The notes: generated by a model from the letters alone, not told the origin. A stretch of 10,004 nt of DNA from CAYHXN01 sp964360605 (GCA_964360605.1 CAYHXN010000022.1:1-10004), one strand, 5' to 3'. Shown: positions 1 through 6,500, counted from the first letter of the stretch. Made by a program: numbers and translations.

Positions 1-290
1 AAAACGCTTTCAAAAAACTCCCGTACCGAAAAATCCAGTTGATCGCGGGGAATCACCTGCCGGGAAACAGCGATGCTTATCTCTCGGTCTGTTGAAAGGG
101 CGCCTCCTTCTGGTTTAAGAGTCTTGGTAATTAAATTAAAAATAGTGCTCTTACCGGCCCCGTTCTGGCCCATCAACGCTAATTTGCTTCCCCGCCGAAC
201 GGAAAAACTAGCCTCATTTAAAATGGATTTATTAAAACTGTAGTCAAAATCTACTTTATTAAATCTTAAAATTACATTGTCGTTTGCCAT
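1..290 (-). CDS. ABC-F-type ATP-binding protein, N-terminal part (cut by window edge)
   Basis: Partial gene: 96 codons are visible from an ATG at 290, and the frame is still open at position 1. The N-terminus (FNKVDFDYSFNKSILNEAS) is a typical ABC strand pattern. It is followed by a Walker A motif GQNGAGKST at residues 41-49 and a Q-loop glutamine near residue 78 (AVSRQ). No membrane segment is seen. The combination of an immediate nucleotide-binding domain at the N-terminus and the short Walker A to Q-loop spacing fits soluble ABC-F proteins (Uup/EttA group), which act on ribosomes rather than in transport. That subfamily assignment is an inference, because the signature motif, Walker B, the inter-domain linker and the second ATPase domain are outside the window. 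A transporter ATPase remains possible. No convincing Shine-Dalgarno sequence or -10 was found before the ATG. Confidence 0.8.
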   Translation of the reverse strand, partial: MANDNVILRFNKVDFDYSFNKSILNEASFSVRRGSKLALMGQNGAGKSTIFNLITKTLKPEGGALSTDREISIAVSRQVIPRDQLDFSVREFFESV

Positions 291-372
291 AGTGGTGTAG
301 TTAGTTAATCACAAAAGGAATGCCCTAAATTGGGATTTTAGAAAGAGTGCCGGAAAGATAAAATTATCTTAT

Positions 373-780
373 CTATACCAACACCGAATCGGGACTCAAC
401 CTCTGATAAATCTCCCCCGCTAGGCCTCTAAATAATTCCCGCCTTTTCCAAAAAGAATTGGTGTCAGAAACATCGTTGTTCCGAATTCTGTTTAATTCTA
501 CTATTACCGCGTATCTGGTATGCCCTAAATCAACATTGGACTTAGTGTTGGCGTCTTCCAGTCCCTGATAAATCCGTTTCAAATTAATGTACTTATCGGG
601 AATTTTTAATTCTTTATTGGCTTTCGCGTTAGACAAGACAATCGCGGAAAGCGCGGGGTTTAATTCTATGTATTTAATAAAATCGTGAATAGCGACAAAC
701 AAACCAAAACTAGCGGGGGTTTTCAATACCTTCTGGATTTTTTTGTCTAAACCAACTTTTACCTTTCCCATCACCTTCAT
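373..780 (-). CDS. Hypothetical protein, 135 aa
   Basis: Not recognised. The protein is basic at its N-terminus and predicted mostly helical, with a segment around residues 27-50 (FVAIHDFIKYIELNPALSAI) resembling conserved N-terminal segments of uncharacterised Patescibacteria proteins. No signal peptide, membrane span or catalytic motif is visible. Two in-frame ATGs (780 and 771) are possible starts; the first is chosen because a TAGACT hexamer ends 7 nt upstream, but the promoter evidence here is ambiguous (see the promoter entry). The gene stands alone, about 80 nt upstream of the ABC ATPase start and separated from the gene behind it by a strong terminator at 864-891. It could be a shortened form of a longer family, because the C-terminus ends abruptly after a helical segment. 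The reading frame has coding-like composition; the function is unknown. Confidence 0.6.
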   Translation of the reverse strand: MKVMGKVKVGLDKKIQKVLKTPASFGLFVAIHDFIKYIELNPALSAIVLSNAKANKELKIPDKYINLKRIYQGLEDANTKSNVDLGHTRYAVIVELNRIRNNDVSDTNSFWKRRELFRGLAGEIYQRLSPDSVLV

Positions 781-787
781 TACCGAT

Positions 788-793
788 AGTCTA
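788..793 (-). promoter_or_regulatory. Possible -10 (TAGACT) 7 nt before the ATG at 780
   Basis: TAGACT matches TATAAT at 4 of 6 positions and sits 7 nt before the ATG, the same spacing as at the better leaderless promoters here. It has no TGn and no good -35. A competing reading is TTGTCA-N17-TAATCA a little further upstream, which would give a leader of about 20 nt, so this call is weak. Confidence 0.3.
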
Positions 794-863
794 CTACAAT
801 TATGATTAGATAGCTATCTCTTCAATGACAAGATAAATTTATAGAAAAACCGTTTCCTAAATT

Positions 864-891
864 AAAGACCACTGGTAAAACAGTGGTCTTT
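864..891 (-). terminator. Intrinsic terminator, probably bidirectional
   Basis: A perfect 11-bp stem (AAAGACCACTG pairing with CAGTGGTCTTT) closes a 6-nt loop. It lies directly beyond the TAA at 892-894 of the deoxyribosyltransferase-like gene. On the minus strand the 3' arm runs into TTTAATTT; on the plus strand it runs into TTTTATTT. It terminates the 892-1434 unit and insulates the 135-aa gene. Confidence 0.85.
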
Positions 892-1434
892 TTATTTCCT
901 CTTCCTTTTTAAATCTTTTTTCAGCTGGCAAATCAGTTGTCCTTCAGTTTCAAAAATATCATCCGCGAACTGATACATTACGTCCCATCGTTCAACCTTC
1001 GGATCCAGCAGGATATACATTTTCTTAATCTCTTTTTCAATTTTCATTCCTATTAATTTCCCGCGGTATTTTTTAAACATATGCGTAACGCCTTCCGTAA
1101 ATCCACGAACGTAGCCCGCTTCTAAATGCCCGGATTTCCCGGTGGGACAAATTAAAACCGCGATTCCGGAAGCATCTAAATGGCTCTTATCAAATTCGTA
1201 AATGTGTCTGGCGGCGTGTCCTTTCAAAGCTTCCTTGTAAGGGCGGCCTCTGCCCTTTTCGTAATCCCGCCAGTTGTCATCCGCTTCCGGATGGGCGGCT
1301 TGCCAATCATCAAATACGTCAAATCCGATTTTTCGGATTTTATTCGCCAGCTCACGAATCTTTTTGTTTTTTAAAGAACCGATGAGATAGAGCTTCTCTA
1401 TGGACTTTTTTCTCTTGCCGGTTTTTACGACCAT
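892..1434 (-). CDS. Nucleoside 2-deoxyribosyltransferase-like protein (180 aa, corrected start)
   Basis: The protein has the Rossmann-like layout of nucleoside 2-deoxyribosyltransferases and related NAD/nucleotide glycosidases. A first strand LYLIGSL lies at residues 15-21, a DASGIAVLICP strand-turn at 87-97, and GKSGHLEAGYVRGF at 99-112 carries the candidate catalytic Glu105. Family members exchange or hydrolyse the N-glycosidic bond of nucleosides or related nucleotides; the actual substrate cannot be read here. The open frame extends upstream to an ATG at 1527, but the extra 31 residues would be encoded by the preceding gene's terminator and by a promoter. The ATG at 1434 is chosen because AAGGA lies just before it (gap of 4 nt, rather short) and a full promoter sits about 30-60 nt upstream. 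The C-terminus is highly basic (KKDLKRKRK). It forms a monocistronic unit closed by the 864-891 terminator. The fold call is fairly secure; the enzymatic role is tentative. Confidence 0.75.
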   Translation of the reverse strand: MVVKTGKRKKSIEKLYLIGSLKNKKIRELANKIRKIGFDVFDDWQAAHPEADDNWRDYEKGRGRPYKEALKGHAARHIYEFDKSHLDASGIAVLICPTGKSGHLEAGYVRGFTEGVTHMFKKYRGKLIGMKIEKEIKKMYILLDPKVERWDVMYQFADDIFETEGQLICQLKKDLKRKRK

Positions 1435-1465
1435 CTTTCCTTCGTCTAAATCTGGCGTTACAAAC

Positions 1466-1494
1466 AAAATAACAAAACCGTATTTATTGGTCAA
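1466..1494 (-). promoter_or_regulatory. Sigma70-type promoter for the deoxyribosyltransferase-like gene
   Basis: TTGACC (1489-1494), a 17-nt spacer and TATTTT (1466-1471), with an extended TGT before the -10. The predicted start gives a leader of about 20-25 nt containing AAGGA before the ATG at 1434. It lies inside the longer open frame, which supports the shorter start. Confidence 0.6.
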
Positions 1495-1509
1495 TTGCCA
1501 AATAAAATT

Positions 1510-1524
1510 CCCCGCAAAGCGGGG
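1510..1524 (-). terminator. Intrinsic terminator of the metzincin-like protease gene
   Basis: A 6-bp all-GC stem (CCCCGC / GCGGGG) with a TTT loop on the minus strand is followed by AATTTTATT. It begins 14 nt after the protease stop codon (1539-1541) and overlaps the over-extended 5' end of the next open frame. Confidence 0.75.
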
Positions 1525-1538
1525 CAAGTAAATTTCCG

Positions 1539-2306
1539 TTATTCAGCCCAGATTACGAAAGTGAAAACTTTGTTATTCTTGCCTAAATCTAATTCGTGCA
1601 ATGAAGAATGTTTGTCGGAAGAAGTCCGGATTACTTTACCCCAAGCTTTGGGATTGTTGTGATCAATTTCTTGACCGGCGGAAGAAGCGGAGCTTTGACT
1701 CAAAGTCGTGACGGTATCCAGATGCGCGTAAATTTCTTCCAGCATATCGTAATCATGCTGATTGGGATGTTGGTTTAAAGTCGGATCGCTGGAGTAATCC
1801 ATGCAAGTGCCGAGCGGTGGATTATTAAAGTCCTCGTCTTGATGATCTAATCCAAAAGCGTGTCCAACTTCCTGACAGAGAACAAGGTTTCGCCAAGCTG
1901 GGGTGTTATATTTGGCAGTGCTGAAATAGGTATCATTCACCTTCACCGCTCCTTGTGTGATGTGCGTGCCACTAACCCAAACGCTGGCAATACCCAGCCA
2001 GCCATTCCTGCCATATTTGTTGTTACAAACTTCAACTCGGCCTGCCACCGGTTTGCAATTTTTGGGATTAGAATTTCCTGAAACGATGCTAGTGTCTAAA
2101 ACATTGGATAAACTCCAATCATAGGAAGTCGTGCCAAGATAAGAGTCCCAAAGAGTGGAAAGATTATCGCCTAGTTTGACTGTAAACGGATTTGAGGTCC
2201 GCGCCCAATGATATCCGCCCCAAGAATGCGAGGCTCCGGCCAAACCGGCTACCGCGCCAAACGACAATACTACGCCCGCAATGATAATTTTTTTAATTTT
2301 ATTCAT
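1539..2306 (-). CDS. Secreted metzincin-type (matrixin-like) protease or pseudoprotease, 255 aa
   Basis: A basic N-terminus (MNKIKK) and a hydrophobic stretch end in AGLAGA near residue 25, a plausible signal peptidase I site, so the product is likely exported. The zinc region reads CQEVGHAFGLDHQ at residues 144-156: Glu146, His149 and His155 fit HExxHxxGxxH, but the first ligand position is Gln145 instead of His. A metzincin Met-turn CMDYS follows at 168-172. The C-terminal PNQHDYDMLEEIYAHLD helix resembles the tail of uncharacterised bacterial relatives; I recall that some of these also carry Gln at this place, but cannot check it. The gene may encode a protease with an altered metal site or a non-catalytic binder. 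Four cysteines (84, 94, 144, 168) could form disulfides, in keeping with export. It is followed by its own terminator and preceded by a leaderless-type promoter. Confidence 0.85.
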   Translation of the reverse strand: MNKIKKIIIAGVVLSFGAVAGLAGASHSWGGYHWARTSNPFTVKLGDNLSTLWDSYLGTTSYDWSLSNVLDTSIVSGNSNPKNCKPVAGRVEVCNNKYGRNGWLGIASVWVSGTHITQGAVKVNDTYFSTAKYNTPAWRNLVLCQEVGHAFGLDHQDEDFNNPPLGTCMDYSSDPTLNQHPNQHDYDMLEEIYAHLDTVTTLSQSSASSAGQEIDHNNPKAWGKVIRTSSDKHSSLHELDLGKNNKVFTFVIWAE

Positions 2307-2313
2307 AAATCAA

Positions 2314-2342
2314 AGATTACACTAGAAATTATCTGAATGCAA
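2314..2342 (-). promoter_or_regulatory. Leaderless-type promoter of the metzincin gene
   Basis: TTGCAT (2337-2342), a 17-nt spacer and TAATCT (2314-2319), which ends 7 nt before the ATG at 2306. The expected transcription start coincides with the start codon. No Shine-Dalgarno sequence is present. The hexamers themselves are weak; the support comes from the spacing. Confidence 0.45.
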
Positions 2343-2353
2343 GCGGGACTATT

Positions 2354-3052
2354 TTAGTTCCTGGCTAAAGATTCCGGACGAATGACGATAATTCGCTCTT
2401 TCCAGCCGCGAAGAAATCCGGCAATGGAAATTTTCTGATTTCCGCCTCGGGTCGCCGGGTCATTGTAGTAAATAAAGTCTCCCTCAACGCCGTTAATCAC
2501 CACAAGGTGAGGAATAGTGCTGTTCGGATCAAAAGTGTAGTGCACGGAAGCAATTACCGGACCGTCTTTTAGAAATTCCAAAAGAGCGGCGAATGCCTCG
2601 GTTTTATTTAGATGAGAGAATCCATAGATTTTGCCTTTCAAACCGTAAGAAGCAGCAAGATCGGCAAGTCCCTGGTGTTTCCATCCGACGCCGTCAATAA
2701 ACGCTCCGGCGGCAAGGCCTTCCATCAATAAAACATCTGGTACGACGGCTCCCGGTTTATAAAAATTGATAATCATCGCTAAGTCCGCGATGCCACAGCT
2801 TAATTTCTGCCACTTCGGAGAACTGATATTCCGAATTTGGGAATAAAAAGGAACCTCCGGAATAGAAGCCGGAATAACCTCATAATCATTGGAAGCGACA
2901 GGCTCAACAATTGGATTAACCTCAACAGCCGTCTCAACAACAGGAACATCCGCGATAACAGCAGGCTCAATAGGTATATCCGCGAGTACGCCATTAAAAG
3001 ACGCCGAAACAGCCACAAATAAGCTCAATAATACATTAATATAAGCTAACAT
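2354..3052 (-). CDS. Exported C39-like cysteine peptidase (Peptidase_C39_2 type), 232 aa
   Basis: The N-terminal hydrophobic segment (residues 1-24) is a signal peptide or membrane anchor. It is followed by an Ala/Val/Pro/Glu-rich linker (about 25-66) and then a papain-like C39_2 domain. Visible catalytic elements are Gln72 in VPFYSQ (oxyanion hole), Cys86 in LSCGIADLAM, His182 in IPHLVVINGV and Asp198 in YYNDP, in the order expected for the family. Such domains cleave peptides or isopeptides outside the cell or at the envelope. The substrate is unknown, and the absence of an ABC transporter fusion argues against bacteriocin leader processing. The gene lies between the L,D-transpeptidase and the metzincin gene, forming an envelope cluster, but it has its own strong promoter. 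The start is fixed by that promoter, whose -10 ends 6 nt before the ATG. Confidence 0.85.
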   Translation of the reverse strand: MLAYINVLLSLFVAVSASFNGVLADIPIEPAVIADVPVVETAVEVNPIVEPVASNDYEVIPASIPEVPFYSQIRNISSPKWQKLSCGIADLAMIINFYKPGAVVPDVLLMEGLAAGAFIDGVGWKHQGLADLAASYGLKGKIYGFSHLNKTEAFAALLEFLKDGPVIASVHYTFDPNSTIPHLVVINGVEGDFIYYNDPATRGGNQKISIAGFLRGWKERIIVIRPESLARN

Positions 3053-3058
3053 GGTTTA

Positions 3059-3087
3059 ATTGTACCATACTTTATATATTTTGGCAA
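3059..3087 (-). promoter_or_regulatory. Leaderless-type promoter of the C39-like peptidase gene
   Basis: TTGCCA (3082-3087), an exact 17-nt spacer and TACAAT (3059-3064), with TGG directly before the -10 (extended element). Only 6 nt separate the -10 from the ATG at 3052, so transcription should begin at or within a base of the start codon. One of the clearest promoters in the window. Confidence 0.65.
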
Positions 3088-3143
3088 GCCCCACTTACCC
3101 ACATTCTAAAGCGGTCCGCGCCGTGAGCCTATATTGGCGAGTC

Positions 3144-4028
3144 TTAATCTTGAACAATTACCTCTGTACCCAGATCGGCCCAAGTATAAAGCTTACGCGC
3201 GTCGGAAGGCAATAAGTTTACACAACCGTTGGAAGACGGCTTTCCAAAACGGTCATGCCAATAGGTTCCGTGAATGACCGCGCCCTGATTGGTGAAATAC
3301 AAATTCCAGGGTACGCCCGGGAGGTCGTATTCTTTTTCGGAAATCCCTTGAATCGGACCCTGCATATACCGGCTGGGAGTTTTTTTAAATACGGTGAATG
3401 TGCCTCGCGGCGTGGGTGTTAATTCAAGACCGGTGGAAATAGACACTTCCATAAATAATTCTTCGCCGTCATAAGCGTAAAGTTTTTGGTCGGAGCGGTC
3501 CACGATAACCCGCTTCGTACTCGGCTTGGTTTGTTTGTCTAAATTACGAACCCCTTCATCCAATAACACGCGGACATAATCGGCGACAACATAAAAATCC
3601 CCTTTCACCCGCTCTGGATAGCGAAGCCATTCGTCAAAAACGATTTTGTACCATTGGCGACCGTCTCGCTCCACTACGCCTCCGACTTTTAAAACCATTC
3701 CGTTGCGGAGTTTGCCGGCAACTGGAAAATCTTCGCCGGGGCCCAGCCGCGCATTCAGACATTCCCCTTGGAAATACGGCCCGCAGCCGTCCAGAACCTC
3801 AACATATTCAAAAAGCGCTTCTTTGACCGGAAGAACCAGCGCCGCTCCCGTGTCATTTCTTGAAGCGATGATAACTGCTTCTTCTTTTTTTAAATAATGC
3901 TCGGTGATGGCCACTTCCGCGCGCAACAAACCAAGACGCAATATGGCCGTCAGCAATAGAACCACCAAAAGAATTCCGACCAAGATGCTGATTCCCAATA
4001 AAGCTGTTTTAAGTATGTGATGAGACAT
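3144..4028 (-). CDS. Membrane-anchored SH3-YkuD L,D-transpeptidase, 294 aa
   Basis: One N-terminal membrane segment (about residues 8-33, uncleaved anchor likely) is followed by an SH3-like region (about 80-131, including LNARLGPGEDFPV) and a C-terminal YkuD domain (173-292). The YkuD active site shows HGTYWHDRFGKPSSNGC: His253, His258 and the nucleophile Cys269 followed by VNL. The usual SHGC is SNGC here. YkuD enzymes make 3-3 peptidoglycan cross-links or attach proteins to peptidoglycan; the SH3 domain probably binds the cell wall. Cys82 and Cys90 could pair outside the membrane. It is divergent from the saccharopine-dehydrogenase-like gene and followed by the C39 peptidase gene with no clear terminator between, so read-through to that gene is possible. 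Unlike most genes here it has a leader of about 35-45 nt with no good Shine-Dalgarno sequence. Confidence 0.9.
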   Translation of the reverse strand: MSHHILKTALLGISILVGILLVVLLLTAILRLGLLRAEVAITEHYLKKEEAVIIASRNDTGAALVLPVKEALFEYVEVLDGCGPYFQGECLNARLGPGEDFPVAGKLRNGMVLKVGGVVERDGRQWYKIVFDEWLRYPERVKGDFYVVADYVRVLLDEGVRNLDKQTKPSTKRVIVDRSDQKLYAYDGEELFMEVSISTGLELTPTPRGTFTVFKKTPSRYMQGPIQGISEKEYDLPGVPWNLYFTNQGAVIHGTYWHDRFGKPSSNGCVNLLPSDARKLYTWADLGTEVIVQD

Positions 4029-4063
4029 ATTCTTTTGGTTTGATCTGATTGCTGTGTTTGATA

Positions 4064-4092
4064 ATCATATTTTTATCATAACATTTTTTAAA
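4064..4092 (-). promoter_or_regulatory. Promoter region of the L,D-transpeptidase gene
   Basis: Two overlapping readings exist: an extended -10 TGTTATGAT (4075-4083), or TTTAAA (4087-4092), 17 nt, TATGAT (4064-4069). Either gives a leader of a few tens of nt before the ATG at 4028. The upstream end is shared with the divergent promoter of the plus-strand gene. Confidence 0.45.
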
Positions 4093-4106
4093 AAGTCAGA
4101 ATTATG

Positions 4107-4112
4107 TATACT
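4107..4112 (+). promoter_or_regulatory. -10 element of the saccharopine-dehydrogenase-like gene
   Basis: TATACT (5 of 6 to consensus), preceded directly by TG, ends 9 nt before the ATG at 4122. The only -35-like sequence at 17 nt is a T-run. The upstream ATG at 4104 overlaps this element and is therefore unlikely to be the start. AGAGGG at 4113-4118 could serve as a Shine-Dalgarno sequence only if transcription starts further upstream. Confidence 0.45.
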
Positions 4113-4121
4113 AGAGGGTAT

Positions 4122-5288
4122 ATGAAATATGATGTTCTGATTTTAGGAGGATCCGGGATGCAAGGAAAAATTGCCGCTCGCGATCTTTTAGAAAATAATT
4201 ATTCTGTTTTCCTCGCCGATCTAAACGATGAAGGAGCGAAGAAGATTATGGATAAATATCCGGACAAGACGGATTTTGCTTTCATTGATTTACGAAAAAT
4301 AGCCGCCACCGCGACGCTTATTAAAAAAGTGAAGCCGACAGTCGTGCTGAACTGCGCCGAAGGAGATTGGAATTTAAATGTATATAAAGCCTGCCTGAAG
4401 ACCCGAACGCACGTTCTCGATCTTGGGTCGGATATTCCAATGACCAAAAAACAGCTCGCTATGCACAATGATTTTAAAAAGAAGGATTTGATTGCGATTA
4501 CTGGTTGCGGATCAACGCCGGGCATTAACAATGTGATGCTTCATCACGCCCATCAGCTTTTTGACACGTTAGACACGGTGGAAGCGGGCTTTGCCTGGGA
4601 TTCCAATATCAAAGAATTCGTTGTCCCGTTCTCCGTTCCCAGTATTATTGAAGAATTTACCGAACTCGCTGACGTTGTAGAAAATGGAAAATACGTGAAA
4701 AAAGTTCCTATGGAAACAATTGAAGAGCGGGAGTTTCGGGAAATCGGCAAGCAAAAGTGTTTTTTTGTGCGTCATCCTGAAACGCATACCTTCAATGTTT
4801 ACAATAAAAAAGACGGTTTAAAAAATATCCGTTTTTACGCCGGATTTCCTGATCATTCCATTGATGCTTTTAAAACTTTTATCAGCACGGGATTGGGAAG
4901 CAAGGAGTCGGTATTTATTGGAGACCAAGAAGTTACGCCGGTGGGTGTTTTAACAAACGTACTAAGGAAAAATCCGATACCGGAAGGTTATACTGAAAAA
5001 GAAAATTTGTGGGTACGCGTCTGGGGAAAAAAGAACGGCGCGCATCACAAAATTTTAATGGAATGCATCGTTAATACGCTTCCTGATTGGCAAGATGCCG
5101 GCTGTAATATTGATACCGGAATGCCCGCCTCTATCATGACTCAAATGGTTATTGATGGCCGGATTACCGCCCACGGAAGTTATCCACCGGGGCCAGTCGT
5201 ACCAACAGAAAAGTTTTTCAGTGAATTAGCTAAACGCAAGATGCAGGTGTACCAGAACGGAAAACTAATTAACAAAAAAGTCTCTTAA
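4122..5288 (+). CDS. Saccharopine-dehydrogenase-like NAD(P)-dependent oxidoreductase, 388 aa
   Basis: An N-terminal Rossmann fold begins at once with YDVLILGGSGMQG (dinucleotide loop at residues 9-15), followed by an acidic residue after the second strand (ADLND, 32-36) that usually selects the adenine ribose. GCGSTPGINN at 128-137 is the conserved turn typical of saccharopine dehydrogenase, lysine 6-dehydrogenase and carboxynorspermidine dehydrogenase. The C-terminal half is the mixed alpha/beta substrate domain. The family acts on amino-acid-derived imines or secondary amines; the exact substrate cannot be assigned. The start at 4122 (MKYDV) is preferred over 4104, which would add MYTRGY and overlap the -10. 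The 3' end overlaps the convergent FAD oxidoreductase by 24 nt. A small organism with few biosynthetic genes would be expected to use such an enzyme in salvage or polyamine-type metabolism, but that is speculation. Confidence 0.85.
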   Translation: MKYDVLILGGSGMQGKIAARDLLENNYSVFLADLNDEGAKKIMDKYPDKTDFAFIDLRKIAATATLIKKVKPTVVLNCAEGDWNLNVYKACLKTRTHVLDLGSDIPMTKKQLAMHNDFKKKDLIAITGCGSTPGINNVMLHHAHQLFDTLDTVEAGFAWDSNIKEFVVPFSVPSIIEEFTELADVVENGKYVKKVPMETIEEREFREIGKQKCFFVRHPETHTFNVYNKKDGLKNIRFYAGFPDHSIDAFKTFISTGLGSKESVFIGDQEVTPVGVLTNVLRKNPIPEGYTEKENLWVRVWGKKNGAHHKILMECIVNTLPDWQDAGCNIDTGMPASIMTQMVIDGRITAHGSYPPGPVVPTEKFFSELAKRKMQVYQNGKLINKKVS

Positions 5289-6434
5289 CTTTGATTTTTT
5301 TCCTAAAAGCTTGTCCGCGATATACTTCGCGGCAATAAAACACACCACTTGCGATCCGCATCCTGCAATGATGGCTTCATTATCCCGTACTCTCACTAAT
5401 GGGCCGCGAAGCCGATTTCGATTAACCCCAAAATTACCGGACCAAGCGTATTCCGCTTCAAGTTTAAGGTATGGGAATAATTTTTTAAGAAAATCTTTAA
5501 GCTGTTGAAGATGAGGAAAATGAGGATCGGTTTTCTTGTGTTTTTTGTGGACAAGAATATTTCCAAAACCTACTAAGATCCGGTTATCGTGAGTAACTTT
5601 AAAGTAATTTTCTTTTTTTCTATTATCCCATACTATTTTCTTACGATACGCAAAACCGATTTGCTTGATTTCTTTGGGCGTTAATGGACGGGTTACTATG
5701 ATGGTAGTTTTGAGATTTTTAATTTCATCCTCTGGATAATCTACATCAACGGCCCAAATAATTTTTTTAAATGTAATATCGCCGTGATGCGTATGCGCCA
5801 CATGATCGTGAAGGCGGGTAAGCGCGGTTTGCTCATAAATCTTGACGCCATCTTTTTCAATTACCAGAGAAAACCCCTGAATAAATTTGAGCGGGTTTAA
5901 CGCAAGGCCGTGATGGCGCGAAAGCATACCGTGGGCAAAGAAATCAGAATTGATTTCTTTTTTTAGAGCATCACCTTCCAGAAATCGCGTTGTGCTCTCT
6001 ATTGATTTTTCGGCTTCGTATTCAGGACGAACATCATACTGATTATTTTTCTTAAAACCGCAATAAAGCGTATCTTGCATTTCAGCTTCGCAGTCAATTT
6101 TTTCTTTATCAATAATATTGCGAAGTGTATTGATCACATTGTGCAATTCTTGCCAAAGTTGTTTGGCTTTTTTCCTACCAAATTTCTGAATAAGGTCTCG
6201 AAGGTCTTGCTCGCCGCGCGTAACCAACGTACCGGCGGCTTTCCCTGTTGCCCCGCTGCCAATATGATTCTTTTCAATTAGAACAATGTTCTTGGCGCCA
6301 CCTTTAGCAAGCGCGTAAGCCGCGGATACTCCAGTAATACCGCCACCAACAACAAGATAATCGCATCTGATGTCTTTTTTTAATTCCGGCCGAACCTTAT
6401 AATTTGGATTTTTCCAAAAAACTTCGTACTTCAT
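5265..6434 (-). CDS. DAO-family FAD-dependent oxidoreductase (glycine/D-amino-acid oxidase-like), 389 aa
   Basis: The Rossmann FAD loop DYLVVGGGITGVSAAYALA (residues 25-43, GxGxxG at 30-35) is followed by Glu54 at the end of the second strand and by GSGATGKAAGTL (59-70), the second conserved FAD element of the DAO superfamily. The C-terminus has the expected glycine-rich return (AIIAGCGSQVVCFIAAKYIADKLLG, split here only by its length) contacting the flavin. Members oxidise amines or amino acids, passing electrons to oxygen or a quinone. The frame can be extended to a GTG at 6452, but that GTG is part of the extended -10 promoter element, so the ATG at 6434 is used. The gene converges on, and overlaps by 24 nt, the saccharopine-dehydrogenase-like gene; both are amino-acid/amine oxidoreductase families. 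No covalent flavin site is obvious. Substrate unassigned. Confidence 0.85.
   Translation of the reverse strand: MKYEVFWKNPNYKVRPELKKDIRCDYLVVGGGITGVSAAYALAKGGAKNIVLIEKNHIGSGATGKAAGTLVTRGEQDLRDLIQKFGRKKAKQLWQELHNVINTLRNIIDKEKIDCEAEMQDTLYCGFKKNNQYDVRPEYEAEKSIESTTRFLEGDALKKEINSDFFAHGMLSRHHGLALNPLKFIQGFSLVIEKDGVKIYEQTALTRLHDHVAHTHHGDITFKKIIWAVDVDYPEDEIKNLKTTIIVTRPLTPKEIKQIGFAYRKKIVWDNRKKENYFKVTHDNRILVGFGNILVHKKHKKTDPHFPHLQQLKDFLKKLFPYLKLEAEYAWSGNFGVNRNRLRGPLVRVRDNEAIIAGCGSQVVCFIAAKYIADKLLGKKSKLRDFFVN
5277..5301. terminator. Weak AT-rich terminator between convergent genes
   Basis: AAAGT and ACTTT pair around a 6-nt loop, with seven T on the plus side (5295-5301) and an A-run, read as U on the minus strand, on the other. 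The stem is short and AT-only, so termination would depend on the U-tracts. It overlaps the stop codon region of the plus-strand gene. Confidence 0.3.
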
Positions 6435-6442
6435 ATATTTAA

Positions 6443-6451
6443 AGATTAGCA
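6443..6451 (-). promoter_or_regulatory. Extended -10 (leaderless type) of the DAO-family gene
   Basis: TGCTAATCT: TG at 6450-6451 and TAATCT at 6443-6448, 8 nt before the ATG at 6434. No -35 is evident, as allowed for extended -10 promoters. It overlaps the alternative GTG start at 6450-6452 and so decides the start codon. Confidence 0.5.
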
Positions 6452-6500
6452 CAAAGCCATTTCCAGATTACTCCTTCAATATTTTTAAAATCCGCAAAAT

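Noticed and set aside
323..370. Short palindromes (CCC-AATTTA-GGG; AAGATAA-AA-TTATCTT) after the 135-aa gene
   Set aside because: Stems of 3 bp, or AT-only without a U-tract; not convincing terminators.
6446..6476. AAGGAG followed by a 4-codon frame (MALC-stop) upstream of the FAD oxidoreductase
   Set aside because: The mini-frame ends inside the -10 element of the downstream gene and is too short to mean anything without conservation; the AAGGAG is too far from the real start.
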